Shown in pieces: positions 6,480 to 15,499 of a stretch of DNA of 25,265 nucleotides. The notes under the pieces were generated by a model. That model did not search any database. It was not told where the DNA came from and worked only from the letters and a program-made list of their open reading frames with translations. The stretch is from positions 1-25,265 of the forward strand of contig JAUWNP010000052.1 of assembly GCA_030612585.1 (NCBI GenBank), written 5' to 3'. How positions within the stretch are numbered: the stretch's first letter is position 1; each line of letters starts with the position of its first letter. This stretch comes from Anaerolineae bacterium (GTDB lineage Bacteria; Chloroflexota; Anaerolineae; B4-G1). The position numbers and the translations under genes were made by a program.

Positions 6480-7490
6480 ATGCCTGCAATACTAGAAGTA
6501 GATAGTCTCGTCAAGAAGTACGGTGACTTCGAAGCCGTCAAAGGAATCAGTTTTTTAGTCGAAGAGGGCGAGGTCTTTGGCCTGCTGGGGCCCAACGGCG
6601 CCGGCAAGACAACGGCCATCTCGATGCTGACGGGCGTCCTTCCGCCCACATCGGGCACGGCGCGCATCGGCGGCTACAACATCATCACCCAGATGGATGA
6701 GGTCAAGAAGTTCAACGGGTTGGTGCCCCAGGACCTGGCCCTCTATCCCACGCTCAGCGCCCGGGCCAACCTGAACTTTTTCGGGCGCATTTATGGCCTG
6801 CGCGGCAAGGGTCTCAAGGAGCGGGTGGACGACGTGCTGCGCATCGTCGCCCTGACCGAGCGGGCCGACGGCACCGTCGAGAAGTTCTCGGGCGGGATGA
6901 AGCGCCGCGTCAACATCGCCGCCGGTCTGGTCCACCAGCCCAAACTGCTGTTCCTCGACGAACCGACCGTCGGCGTGGACCCCCAGAGCCGCAACCACAT
7001 CTTTGAAAGCGTGATGCGGCTCAACCGCGAGCGGGGGATGAGCATCGTCTACACCAGCCACTATATGGAAGAGGTTGAACTGCTGTGTAACCGCGTGGCC
7101 ATCATAGACGAGGGGGAGATCATCGCCCTGGATACCATCAAGAATCTCATTGCCCTCCTGGGCGGTGGCGTGATTCACGTGGGTCTGCAGCGGGTGGACG
7201 ACGCGCTCCTGGCGCAGATCGCGGCGCTCCCGGCGGTCAAGGAAGCGATACTTCTACCACAGCCCGTTGCTCCGCCTCTGGCCGAAGGCGAGGAACCTGA
7301 GGTAAAGGAGAGTGAGCCGGTGACCGCTGGCGAGGTCGTCAAGATCGTGGCCGAGCACAGCCAGCAGGCCATCGTCAACGTGATCGGCTTTCTCAACGAT
7401 CAGGATATTACCCTCACCTCGTTGCAGATTCTGGAGCCTAACTTGGAGAGCGTCTTCCTGCACCTGACGGGGAAGAAACTGAGGGAGTGA
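6480..7490 (+). CDS. ABC transporter ATP-binding protein (DrrA/CcmA-like)
   Basis: A 336-residue ATPase subunit of an ABC-2-type exporter. Motifs: Walker A GPNGAGKTT (37-45), Q-loop Q84, signature FSGGMKRR (136-143), Walker B LLFLDEP (156-162) and H-loop H194. The C-terminal extension (about 225-336) is typical of the drug/antibiotic DrrA group and contains a Pro/Glu-rich insertion around 260-275. The start has AAAGGAG upstream. Four bases separate its stop from the first permease, so ATPase and permeases form an operon. The substrate is unknown; drugs, lipids or peptides are possible. Confidence 0.95.
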   Translation: MPAILEVDSLVKKYGDFEAVKGISFLVEEGEVFGLLGPNGAGKTTAISMLTGVLPPTSGTARIGGYNIITQMDEVKKFNGLVPQDLALYPTLSARANLNFFGRIYGLRGKGLKERVDDVLRIVALTERADGTVEKFSGGMKRRVNIAAGLVHQPKLLFLDEPTVGVDPQSRNHIFESVMRLNRERGMSIVYTSHYMEEVELLCNRVAIIDEGEIIALDTIKNLIALLGGGVIHVGLQRVDDALLAQIAALPAVKEAILLPQPVAPPLAEGEEPEVKESEPVTAGEVVKIVAEHSQQAIVNVIGFLNDQDITLTSLQILEPNLESVFLHLTGKKLRE

Positions 7491-7494
7491 GGCG

Positions 7495-8742
7495 ATGAAA
7501 ACACTGAGTATAGCCTGGAAAGATATGCAGATTCTCTTCAAGGATCGTGGCGCAGTTGTCCAGATCTTCCTGCTGCCCTTGCTGTTCATCGTCGTGTTCA
7601 GTGGCGCATTGGCAGCGATAGGTAGCGGTGGGGAGGAAGATGCCCGCATCCTGCTGCCGGTGGTAAACCTCGATGGGGGCGAAGCAGCCCAGACGCTGCT
7701 CGACGGCCTGGACGCAGCCGGTGGCGTGCGCGTCGAGCGCTACGAGCAGGCGGAGGCACAGTCCCTTCTGGATGAGAACAAACTCGCCCGCGTACTGACT
7801 ATCCCGGCAAGATTCACAGCCGACATAGCGGATAATCACCAGGTGACGCTGCGTTTCGTCAACCATCCCGACGCGGACCCCGAAGCAACCGAGGCCGTGC
7901 GGCTGGTTATAGAAGGCGTGGCCCGGGACATGTCACTGGAGAGCCAGATCCTCGCCAGCCTGCAACAGATGAGCGACATGCAAGCGAACGCACCCGAGGA
8001 ATTCCAGGTCTTCACAGCGGAGCGGACGATGGCGCAGGCTCGCAGCCAGTTCGAGCGTTCTCGAACACAGCCGCTCGTGGCGGTGGTGCAGATGGTCCCA
8101 GGACAGCCTGAGGAGGAGCGAGAGGAAATGCCGGACGCCGTCCAATTGGCTGTGCCTGGCTTCACCGTTCTGTTCGTCTTCCTGACGGCCCAGGCAACGG
8201 CGCGCTCCATCTACGACGAGAAGAAGGTCGGTTCGTTCCGCCGCCTGTTGGCCGCCCCGGTGAGCAAAGCATCCCTGTTGGCGGGCAAGATGCTTCCCAA
8301 CTTCATCACGGGACTGATCCAAACCGCCGTTATCTTCGCCTTTGGCATCGTCGGGATGCGCCTGTTGGGACTAACCCCAATGACGCTGGGCGACGCGCCG
8401 CTGGCGGTGGTCATCGTCGCCGTGCTGGTCGCGCTCTGTTCCAGCGCTTTCGGCATCCTCATCGCCGCCATCGCCCGCACCGAAAACCAGATCGGCGGAT
8501 TGAGCAGCGTTTTCCTGTGGGTCATGGGCATCCTCGGCGGCTGCTTCGTACCGCTGTTTATCCTGGAAAACTTCCTCGGCCCGCTGCCCAAGATCGTGCC
8601 GCACTATTGGGCCAACCGTGCCTTCAACGATCTATTGGTCCGCGGGTTGGGACTGGCCGATGTGACTACGGAGATGGCCGCACTGCTGGCCTTCACCGCG
8701 CTCTTCTTCGTCATCGGGCTGTGGCGGTTTGACTTCAACTAG
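7495..8742 (+). CDS. ABC-2 type transporter permease 1
   Basis: A 415-residue membrane subunit. One membrane helix near residues 20-45 (FLLPLLFIVVFSGAL) is followed by a long external domain (about 50-215). Five helices lie between about 218 and 410, including the ABC-2 block around ARSIYDEKKVGSFRRLLAAP and a last helix ending WRFDFN. This is the YhgE/DrrB-type 1+5 topology with an extracytoplasmic domain. It pairs with the next permease, with which it shares architecture and the sequence RRLLAAP, suggesting a heterodimeric exporter that arose by duplication. Confidence 0.9.
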   Translation: MKTLSIAWKDMQILFKDRGAVVQIFLLPLLFIVVFSGALAAIGSGGEEDARILLPVVNLDGGEAAQTLLDGLDAAGGVRVERYEQAEAQSLLDENKLARVLTIPARFTADIADNHQVTLRFVNHPDADPEATEAVRLVIEGVARDMSLESQILASLQQMSDMQANAPEEFQVFTAERTMAQARSQFERSRTQPLVAVVQMVPGQPEEEREEMPDAVQLAVPGFTVLFVFLTAQATARSIYDEKKVGSFRRLLAAPVSKASLLAGKMLPNFITGLIQTAVIFAFGIVGMRLLGLTPMTLGDAPLAVVIVAVLVALCSSAFGILIAAIARTENQIGGLSSVFLWVMGILGGCFVPLFILENFLGPLPKIVPHYWANRAFNDLLVRGLGLADVTTEMAALLAFTALFFVIGLWRFDFN

Positions 8743-8765
8743 TTCAGAGAATCAGGAGAACAATC

Positions 8766-10028
8766 ATGAGCGCAATTTCCCACACCTTATCCGTCGCCTG
8801 GAAGGAAATTCAACTGATCAGCAAGGATCGCGGTTCGCTGGCGGTGCTCTTCTTGCTGCCGCTCCTCTTCGGCTCACTCTATGGGGGCATCAATCTGAAA
8901 ATGGCCGGCAATGGAGATGATCCGACCATCTTGTTGGACGTCTGCCTGGTCAACGAAGATGCTGGTATCTTTGGGGTGGAGGTGGCTAAGGCCCTGAAGG
9001 GTATTGACGAACTGCAAATCGAGACCTTTGACTCGGTCACTGACGCCGAGCAGCGGGTAGCAGATGGCGAGGCAACGGCAGCCATCCTCATCCCTGCCGA
9101 CTTCACCCAGAAGATCAATGCCTACACACCCACGGCCATCGAGGTCATCGTGGACCCGGCCCAGCCGGAGAGCGCCAGCATCGTCACCGGGATCATGAAC
9201 CAGGTGGTGGCCGAAGTGACGATCTGGGGCGAGGTGCAGTACGGCATCCGCACCATCCTGGATGAGTCAGGTGTGCTCGCCGACGCCAGTGCCGAGGTCC
9301 GCCACGGCGTAGAGGCACAGAACCTGGGCGTCATCATGACCCGGTTGAACGAGATGCGCCGGACCCCTGCTATCGTTGTCACCAGCGAGGACCTGGAAGG
9401 GGCAAAAATCGAAGGTGGGATCACCCTCTTCTTTGCCCTGATGTTCCCTGGCATCACCGTGATGTTTACCTTCTTCACCGTCGGGATGTCCGGGGCTTCC
9501 CTCCTGAACGAGCGTGAAGCGGGCACACTCCGCCGCTTGCTGGCAGCGCCTATCCCACGCGGGGCCATCATCGCCGGGAAGATGTTGGCCTACATGTTGC
9601 TGGTCTGTCTGCAAGTGGTCGTGCTATTTGGCGTGGCAAACATCCTCTTCGATATGCCGCTGGGTAAATCGCCCGTGGCCCTGGTGCTGCTCACTCTCGC
9701 ACTGGCCCTGGTTGCGACCGCCTTGGGCATGCTGGTGGCCGCACTGTCGGGGACAGCCCAACAGGCGGATAACATCGGCACGGTGCTGGGCTTCGTCCTG
9801 GCGGGCATCGGTGGTTGCATCGCCATGTCACAGACGCCCCTCACCCGCACAGAGGGGTTCATGGGCGTGCTGTCAAATCTCACGCCGCACGGCCACGCTC
9901 TCGAGGGTTACTACCGCCTGATGGCGGAAAACGCGACGTTTGTCCAGATATTGCCAGAAATCGGCATCCTGTTGGCAATGGGCGTCGTTTTCTTCCTGGT
10001 CGCCAGGTGGCGTTTCAGGTTTGAGTAA
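8766..10028 (+). CDS. ABC-2 type transporter permease 2
   Basis: A 420-residue permease with the same plan as its neighbour: an N-terminal helix after SKDRGSLAVLFLLPLLFG, a large external domain (about 45-220) and five C-terminal helices. The cytosolic coupling segment LNEREAGTLRRLLAAPI is present. The ATG follows AGGAGA, 23 bases after permease 1. Both permeases keep the shared N-terminal motif (AWK-x-(I/M)-Q-(L/I)-x-KDRG) and a WRF end, so they are paralogues. No T-run terminator separates it from the flippase gene that begins 11 bases after its stop. Confidence 0.9.
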   Translation: MSAISHTLSVAWKEIQLISKDRGSLAVLFLLPLLFGSLYGGINLKMAGNGDDPTILLDVCLVNEDAGIFGVEVAKALKGIDELQIETFDSVTDAEQRVADGEATAAILIPADFTQKINAYTPTAIEVIVDPAQPESASIVTGIMNQVVAEVTIWGEVQYGIRTILDESGVLADASAEVRHGVEAQNLGVIMTRLNEMRRTPAIVVTSEDLEGAKIEGGITLFFALMFPGITVMFTFFTVGMSGASLLNEREAGTLRRLLAAPIPRGAIIAGKMLAYMLLVCLQVVVLFGVANILFDMPLGKSPVALVLLTLALALVATALGMLVAALSGTAQQADNIGTVLGFVLAGIGGCIAMSQTPLTRTEGFMGVLSNLTPHGHALEGYYRLMAENATFVQILPEIGILLAMGVVFFLVARWRFRFE

Positions 10029-10039
10029 AGGACACAAAC

Positions 10040-10065
10040 TTGACAAATTCAGGCCAGAGATGCGA
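10040..10065 (+). promoter_or_regulatory. Promoter-like sequence overlapping the murJ start
   Basis: A perfect TTGACA (10040-10045), 18 bases, then GATAAT (10064-10069 by direct count of the spacer). TTGACA coincides with the only plausible in-frame TTG start of the flippase. If it is a promoter, transcripts would begin inside the present reading frame and the true start codon would lie further downstream. Confidence 0.4.
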
Positions 10066-11629
10066 TAATTGGGCCTGCGATGGATATGCCAGCAACCAGC
10101 AACCAGCATCCAGCCCCTATGTCGCCCGCCCTGCCGTGCTGGTCGCCTTCCTCTTCGCCACCGATAAACTGCTAGGGATTGTGCGCGATGCTGCCATCGG
10201 TCACGCCTTCGGTGCCTCCGCCGAACTCGATGCCTACTACGCAGCCTTCGAACTTCCGGATGGCCTCTTCACTGTCGTCGCGGGAAGTGCGATGGCGACC
10301 GCCCTCATCCCCATTCTCTCGGCCCGCATCGCCCGGGATGACCAGGAGAAAGTCTGGCAGCTGGTCGCGGCGGTGATTAACTGGGTGCTCCTGATCGTGG
10401 CGGGGATGAGTGTAGTAGCGGCTGTTTTTGCCCCCCAGGTTGTGCGCGCCGTCGCTCCGGGCTTTGACGTCGAGACGATGGCCCTGGCGGCACGATTGAT
10501 GCGGCTGGTGCTGCTCCAGACCCTCATCTCAAGCGCCAGCGGTATCGTGATGAGCGCTCTCCAAGCCCACCAGCACTTCCTGCTCCCAGCCGCCGCCCCG
10601 ATCTGCTACACGCTAGGCCGTCTGGCGGGAGTAGTGCTCTTGGCCCCTCGCTGGGGAATCTTTGGGCTGGCCTGGGGTGGACTTGCGGGTACCGTGGGCC
10701 ACTTTCTGATCCAGACGCCGGGACTGATCCGCTACCGCGCCCGCTGGTGGCCCACCCTGCGCCACCCTGACCTGCGAGCGGTGCTGGCGCTGATGGTGCC
10801 GCGGGTTCTAGGACTGGGAGCCACCTACCTTAACTTCGTTCTCCCCACCTTCCTGGGTTCGCGGCTGCCGGTGGGGGCGATCTCCGCCTACGAGTATGGC
10901 TGGCGGCTGATGCAGTTCCCGGAGACGATCATTGGCACGGCGATGGGGCTGACTGTCTTCCCAACGCTGGTGGAACGGGCCAACGCTGGCGACAGGGATG
11001 GGCTGCGCCGCACAGCCTCCTGGGCACTGCGGCTGGTGTTGGCGCTCGCGGTGCCAGCGGCGGTTGGACTGCTCCTGATGGGTCGCCCTCTGACGGTGCT
11101 CTTTTTCCAACGTGGCGAGTTCGACGTGACTGCCACGGGCCGGGTTTACCGGGCATTGCAGTTCTTCGCCCTGGGACTGGTGACCCATAGCGCATTGGAG
11201 GTGGTTAGCCGGCTGTTCTACGCCCAGCGGGATATGTGGACGCCGTTGTGGGCAGCGCTGGGCGGGCTGATTGTGAACGCGGGGCTGGGATGGCTGCTGC
11301 TGTCATCCCTCGCCCACGGGGGCATCGCCTTGTCCAATTCGTTGGGGGCCGGGTTGCAGGTGGTGATCCTGCTGCTAGTGGCGCGGCGGCGACTGACCGG
11401 GGTCGAGGGGCAGGCTCTGGGCGTGTCGCTGGCGCGAACGGGGGCAGCGTCGCTGTTTATGGGGGCGGCGGTGACTGGCTTCCACGCTTTGCTGCCCAAT
11501 GCGGGGCTGCTTGTGACCAGCGCGGGCGGGTTGGCGGTGGGAGTTGCGACCTACGTCTTAGCGGCGCTCCTCTTGGGCAGCGAGGAGATGCACGAGTTGC
11601 TGTGGTTGCTACTGAAGCGGAACAGGTGA
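10040..11629 (+). CDS. murJ: MurJ/MviN-like lipid II flippase
   Basis: A polytopic inner-membrane protein of the MOP superfamily, expected to flip lipid II or a related polyprenyl-linked glycan precursor. It has about 14 hydrophobic segments over 529 residues. Recognisable blocks are LGIVRDAAIGHAFGASAELD with DAYYAAFELPDGL in the first helices, GSAMATALIP, and YGWRLMQFPETIIGTAMG in the middle, all typical of MurJ. The usual MurJ start is near the segment preceding VAFLFATDKLLGIVRD. The TTG at 10040, with AAAGGA upstream, adds about 35 hydrophilic residues, part of them encoded by a CCAGCAA repeat. No in-frame ATG is available, so the start is uncertain. It may be co-transcribed with the ABC operon. 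Confidence 0.88.
   Translation: MTNSGQRCDNWACDGYASNQQPASSPYVARPAVLVAFLFATDKLLGIVRDAAIGHAFGASAELDAYYAAFELPDGLFTVVAGSAMATALIPILSARIARDDQEKVWQLVAAVINWVLLIVAGMSVVAAVFAPQVVRAVAPGFDVETMALAARLMRLVLLQTLISSASGIVMSALQAHQHFLLPAAAPICYTLGRLAGVVLLAPRWGIFGLAWGGLAGTVGHFLIQTPGLIRYRARWWPTLRHPDLRAVLALMVPRVLGLGATYLNFVLPTFLGSRLPVGAISAYEYGWRLMQFPETIIGTAMGLTVFPTLVERANAGDRDGLRRTASWALRLVLALAVPAAVGLLLMGRPLTVLFFQRGEFDVTATGRVYRALQFFALGLVTHSALEVVSRLFYAQRDMWTPLWAALGGLIVNAGLGWLLLSSLAHGGIALSNSLGAGLQVVILLLVARRRLTGVEGQALGVSLARTGAASLFMGAAVTGFHALLPNAGLLVTSAGGLAVGVATYVLAALLLGSEEMHELLWLLLKRNR
10089..10116 (+). repeat. Heptanucleotide tandem repeat in the murJ 5' region
   Basis: About 3.7 copies of CCAGCAA. The unit length is not a multiple of three. 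Two ATGs just upstream (10080, 10086) are out of frame with murJ, and gain of one unit would put them in frame. Confidence 0.75.
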
Positions 11630-11645
11630 ACGGCGACGCGGCACT

Positions 11646-12119
11646 TTATGCCAACTGGCGCTGCAGATCGCGCATATGCAGCAACTGGTGGCCGTAGAGG
11701 GCGTTGATGAAGATCTCCAGTGTGATCTCCCCCAGTGCTGGATGGTGACCCACCTGGTCCAAATCGGCCTCGTCCAGCCCCGCCACCCACGCGATGGTCG
11801 CTTCACGAGCAAGTGCCAAGTCGGCCAGCAACTTATCCGGCGGCAGACCTGCCAGCCGGGCCTGCTCACGGGCGTTGAACTCGTCGTAGTCGAAGCCCTC
11901 AGGCGCGCCGGGTCCGCCTGCTGCGATGTCCTGCGCGATTTGTAGCAGCCCTTCTTCAGCCGAAAGAAAGTGAGCCAATAGGTCGCGCACCGTCCAGGCT
12001 GGCGGCCCCTCGTAGAGCACCATCTTCCACTGATCGTCGCTCAGGCGGCCCAGAATCTCCACTGTCTTGCGGCTCCCCTTGTGCATCCGTGTCACCAGTT
12101 TGTCCACACGTTTGCCCAT
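11646..12119 (-). CDS. DinB-like / maleylpyruvate isomerase-type protein
   Basis: A 157-residue four-helix protein of the DinB/YfiT/MDMPI superfamily, usually metal-dependent thiol transferases or hydrolases using small thiols such as bacillithiol or mycothiol. The WTVRDLLAHFLSAEEGLL block gives the first metal-ligand His. The C-terminal YGHQLLHMRDL gives the HxxxH pair. The substrate cannot be inferred. The ATG at 12119 has a near-perfect ribosome site (AAGGAGGTG). The gene runs towards murJ, with only 16 bases between the stops, and is transcribed divergently from the cyclase. Confidence 0.8.
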   Translation of the reverse strand: MGKRVDKLVTRMHKGSRKTVEILGRLSDDQWKMVLYEGPPAWTVRDLLAHFLSAEEGLLQIAQDIAAGGPGAPEGFDYDEFNAREQARLAGLPPDKLLADLALAREATIAWVAGLDEADLDQVGHHPALGEITLEIFINALYGHQLLHMRDLQRQLA

Positions 12120-12149
12120 TGGACACCTCCTTAGTTGGCTTCAACAGTA

Positions 12150-12178
12150 AGTATAGCGGAAATCGCTGGTTGAGGCAA
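12150..12178 (-). promoter_or_regulatory. Promoter of the DinB-like gene
   Basis: On the minus strand TTGCCT (12178-12173), a 17-base spacer and TATACT (12155-12150). This gives a leader of about 25 bases including the AAGGAGGTG ribosome site. Confidence 0.6.
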
Positions 12179-12195
12179 GAGGTGCTGGCCCTGTG

Positions 12196-12224
12196 TTGTC
12201 TTCATGTCAATTGTCCGTTATAAT
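12196..12224 (+). promoter_or_regulatory. Upstream promoter of the cyclase operon
   Basis: TTGTCT (12196-12201), a 17-base spacer and a perfect TATAAT (12219-12224). It lies about 50 bases upstream of a second promoter, so the cyclase seems to have tandem promoters. Confidence 0.55.
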
Positions 12225-12249
12225 TACAACTGTTGCTTGGTGGCGGCTT

Positions 12250-12278
12250 TTGCTTGAGCAAGAAAGATGCGGTATAAT
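12250..12278 (+). promoter_or_regulatory. Proximal promoter of the cyclase operon
   Basis: TTGCTT (12250-12255), a 17-base spacer and TATAAT (12273-12278). The -10 lies just inside a possible upstream ATG (12267), which argues that translation starts at 12306 instead. Confidence 0.65.
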
Positions 12279-12305
12279 GCCGTCACTCTATCAGGGAGAC
12301 CTAGG

Positions 12306-14018
12306 ATGGCCGACAATTCTTCCAGGACCACAGTTCTGAGCCAGGACGACATCGCCGCCCTGCGTGAGGAACTGACTCGGATTGCCCTTATTCTCGTTCA
12401 GCACTATGACGCCGGTGCTCCGGTGGAGGCGCAGCTTTATCAGCGTCTACCGGCTTTACGGGAAAGGCTGGTGCGTTTCGAACAGGAACTGGCAGCCTTG
12501 GCGCTTGAGCGGGGCGAACTAGCAGCCTTGTACGGCATCAGCCAAGCGATCGGCTCCTCCCTGGATTTGGCGGAGGTTCTGAACGAGGTGATGGACCAGA
12601 TTACCCGTCTCACGGGGGCTGAGCGTGCCTTCCTGATGCTCGTTGACCCGGAGACGGGTGAGTTAGAGTTCCGGGCTGCTCGCAATATGGACCGTGAGAC
12701 CATCACTGCCTCCTCGTTCGAGATCAGTCGGAGCATTGTCAAGCAGGTGGCCACCAGCGGCGAGCCTGTCGTCACGACCAACGCGCAGATGGATCCGCGC
12801 TTCAAGGCACAGGAGAGCGTCATCGGTTACAACCTGCGCTCCATCCTGTGTGCGCCACTCAGAGCGCATGGGCGGGTCACCGGCGTGATCTACGCCGATA
12901 ACCGCATCCGCGCTGGCCTCTTTTCCGACCGGGACCGTGACCTGCTCACCACCTTCGCCGGTCAGGCGGCAGTGCGCATCGAGAACGCCCGCCTGTTTGA
13001 GAGGATTGCCGACGCCAAGGTGCTGAGGGACAACATCTTCGCCTCCATCACCAGTGGCGTCATCACCACCGACGTTCAGGATCGGATCATACTCTTCAAC
13101 CGGGCTGCCAAGAGCATCCTGCAGATGCCCGCGATGACCATCGTCGGCTCACGCTTCGCCGATGCCCTTCCGGCGTTAGAGAGCGAACTGCGCCCGTTGG
13201 TTGAAGAGGTCAAGATACACGGAGAGCCGGTGGTGGGGTTCGAGACTGAGATGGCACTCCCCGGCCGTGGCCAGGTCAACCTGCGTACCAGTATCTCTCC
13301 CCTTAAAGATGCCAGCGATGAGACGCAAGGTATCGCCATTGTGATAGATGATCTCACGGAACAGCGCCGGCTGGAATCGCGCTATCAGTTGTTCCAGCGC
13401 TATCTCTCGCCGGCCGTCATTGAGCGTCTTCCAGACGACCCCCATGAACTGAAACTGGGTGGACAGCGGCAGGAGATCACCAGCATGTTTGCGGATATCC
13501 GTGGCTTCACCGACTTCAGCCAGCAGCAAGAGCCTGAGGCGTTGGTGGAGGTGCTCAATCAGTACCTGGCCATCGGTGCCGAGGCGGTGCTGGCTGAGGA
13601 GGGGACGCTCGATAAGTTTATGGGAGATTGTGTGGTCGCCTTGTTCAATGCGCCACTTCCCCAGGCGGATCACGTCCTGCGCGCGGTGCGGGCAGCGCTG
13701 AAGATACAGGAGGGGGTCGCCTTCCTACACGAGCGTATGCCCCCGGCCTGCCGGCTTGCTTATGGGGTGGGCATCAGCCTTGGTGATGCAGTGGTAGGCA
13801 ACATCGGTACTTCACGGCGGCTGGACTACACTGCCATCGGCTCCAGCGTGAACCTGGCGCGCCGTCTGCAAGAGGCTGCAAGCCCGGGACAGATTTTGCT
13901 TACACACACAGCCTACCAGCGAGCACGGAAGTATATCAAGGCCCGGCCACTTACGCCCATAAAACTGGAGGGCATCAACGAGCCAGTCACAGTGTACGAA
14001 CTGCTGGGGCTTAAGTGA
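12306..14018 (+). CDS. GAF-PAS class III adenylate cyclase
   Basis: A soluble 570-residue signalling enzyme expected to make cAMP from ATP. An N-terminal helical region (1-75) precedes a GAF domain (about 85-225, with SILCAPLRAHGRVTGVIYAD), a PAS domain (about 240-355) and a C-terminal class III cyclase domain (about 385-570). Metal-binding Asp are D397 (FADIRGF) and D441 (FMGD). The purine-specifying pair is K437 and D507 (LDYTAIGSSVN), indicating ATP rather than GTP. The transition-state residues N516 and R520 are present, so the enzyme should be active. The ATG at 12306 is preferred over 12267 because GGGAGA lies upstream and the -10 box lies between. Its stop overlaps the glycosyltransferase start (GTGA). 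Confidence 0.92.
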   Translation: MADNSSRTTVLSQDDIAALREELTRIALILVQHYDAGAPVEAQLYQRLPALRERLVRFEQELAALALERGELAALYGISQAIGSSLDLAEVLNEVMDQITRLTGAERAFLMLVDPETGELEFRAARNMDRETITASSFEISRSIVKQVATSGEPVVTTNAQMDPRFKAQESVIGYNLRSILCAPLRAHGRVTGVIYADNRIRAGLFSDRDRDLLTTFAGQAAVRIENARLFERIADAKVLRDNIFASITSGVITTDVQDRIILFNRAAKSILQMPAMTIVGSRFADALPALESELRPLVEEVKIHGEPVVGFETEMALPGRGQVNLRTSISPLKDASDETQGIAIVIDDLTEQRRLESRYQLFQRYLSPAVIERLPDDPHELKLGGQRQEITSMFADIRGFTDFSQQQEPEALVEVLNQYLAIGAEAVLAEEGTLDKFMGDCVVALFNAPLPQADHVLRAVRAALKIQEGVAFLHERMPPACRLAYGVGISLGDAVVGNIGTSRRLDYTAIGSSVNLARRLQEAASPGQILLTHTAYQRARKYIKARPLTPIKLEGINEPVTVYELLGLK

Positions 14019-15499
14019 CACTCCTGGCACTCGTTCATGCCCTGGTCGCCCTTTGGTTGGCGATCTATGGGCTAAATTCATTCATCCTGGTGTTCCTCTA
14101 CCTGCGCCACCGGCGAGAAGTGGCCCCCACTCCACCCATAGATCAATCCGCCTTGCCGGCTGTCACCGTGCAGGTGCCCGTGTACAACGAACTCCACGTG
14201 GTCGAGCGCGTGATAGACAGCGTGGCCGCGCTCGACTACCCCCGTGACCGGCTGCAAATCCAGATCCTGGACGATTCGACAGATGAGACGACACACCTGG
14301 CCCGTGCGCGGGCGGCACTCCACCGCGAGCAGGAGGTGGACATCACCGTTCTGCGACGGCCCGACCGTAGTGGCTTCAAAGCCGGGGCGCTGGCCTGGGG
14401 CCTATCTCAGGCCCGTGGCGAGTACGTCGCCATCTTCGACGCTGACTTCTGCCCCCATCCCGACTTTCTGCTCCAGACGCTTCCCCACTTCCTCGCGCAC
14501 CCACGATTGGGTATGGTGCAAGCGCGCTGGTCGTACCTCAACGCCGACTACTCCCCTTTGACCCGTGCCCAGGCGTTGGCGCTCGACGGCCACTTCGTCG
14601 TCGAGCAGGCTGGACGCCATCGCTCTGGATTGCTGATGAACTTTAACGGCACGGCCGGGGTGTGGCGACGGTGCTGCATTGAGGAGTGCGGCGGGTGGCA
14701 AGCCGATACCCTCTCTGAGGACCTGGACTTGAGTTACCGTGCTCAGTTGGCCGGATGGGAATGTCTCTACCTGCCGACGACGGACGCGCCGGCTGAGTTA
14801 CCCCCCCAGATCGCGGCTTTCAAGCGGCAACAGTCCCGCTGGGCGCAGGGATCGGTGCAAACCTTGCGCAAACTGGCATGGCCGCTCCTGCGCGATCGGC
14901 GGCTGAGGTGGGGGCAGAAGGTGATGGCGCTGGTGCACCTGAGCAGTTACCTGGCCCACGCGCTGATGGTTGTGCTCCTGCTGGCCTCACTGCCCCTGCT
15001 GCTGATGCCCAATCCTGCGCAACTCCCGCTAAGCGGCCTGGGGCTGATATGCCTGGGACCGCCACTGGTCTACGCCGTCTCCCAACAGCAGTCGTACCCC
15101 GATTGGAGACGGCGGTTGTGGGCCTTCCCGCTGCTGGTGCTGATTGGGATCGGCATCGCATGGTGTAACGCGCAGGCGGTGTGGCGCGGGCTGACTCGCT
15201 GGGGTGGGTCGTTTGCCCGCACGCCCAAGTTCCGGCTTGAGGGGCAAACCGGTCGCTGGGCCGATAGCGGTTACCGGCTCAAGGCCGACAGCAGCACTTT
15301 CGGTGAGGTGGTGCTGGCGCTCTACGCACTGACGGCGGTAGTCGTGGCCCTGGTCACCGGCCGCTATGGGATGATTCCCTTCTTGCTGCTGTACGCGGCC
15401 GCGTTCGGGACAGTGGCGGGGATAGGTCTGGCGCAGACGTTCGCGCCTCGCCGAAGTAGCCCGCTCCGGCCTGCTCTCCGGGGACTACTCGACCGATAA
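14015..15499 (+). CDS. Membrane glycosyltransferase family 2 (cellulose synthase/CslA-like)
   Basis: A processive-type GT2 enzyme of 494 residues. It has one or two N-terminal membrane segments (about 3-28), a cytosolic catalytic domain and four to five C-terminal segments (from about 305). The catalytic signature is complete: D86-D87 (ILDDSTDE), D142-x-D144 (FDADF), the general base D236 in TLSEDLDLS, and Q272-x-x-R275-W276. This is the cellulose synthase-like/glucomannan synthase type using a nucleotide sugar to extend a beta-glycan; the exact sugar is unknown. There is no PilZ domain for c-di-GMP. The GTG start overlaps the cyclase stop by four bases, implying translational coupling. It ends convergent with iorB, overlapping its 3' end by 15 bases. 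Confidence 0.9.
   Translation: MTLLALVHALVALWLAIYGLNSFILVFLYLRHRREVAPTPPIDQSALPAVTVQVPVYNELHVVERVIDSVAALDYPRDRLQIQILDDSTDETTHLARARAALHREQEVDITVLRRPDRSGFKAGALAWGLSQARGEYVAIFDADFCPHPDFLLQTLPHFLAHPRLGMVQARWSYLNADYSPLTRAQALALDGHFVVEQAGRHRSGLLMNFNGTAGVWRRCCIEECGGWQADTLSEDLDLSYRAQLAGWECLYLPTTDAPAELPPQIAAFKRQQSRWAQGSVQTLRKLAWPLLRDRRLRWGQKVMALVHLSSYLAHALMVVLLLASLPLLLMPNPAQLPLSGLGLICLGPPLVYAVSQQQSYPDWRRRLWAFPLLVLIGIGIAWCNAQAVWRGLTRWGGSFARTPKFRLEGQTGRWADSGYRLKADSSTFGEVVLALYALTAVVVALVTGRYGMIPFLLLYAAAFGTVAGIGLAQTFAPRRSSPLRPALRGLLDR

Noticed and set aside
12267..12305. Earlier ATG for the adenylate cyclase
   Set aside because: The -10 TATAAT lies at 12273-12278, so the predicted transcript begins after this ATG; a ribosome site precedes 12306 instead.
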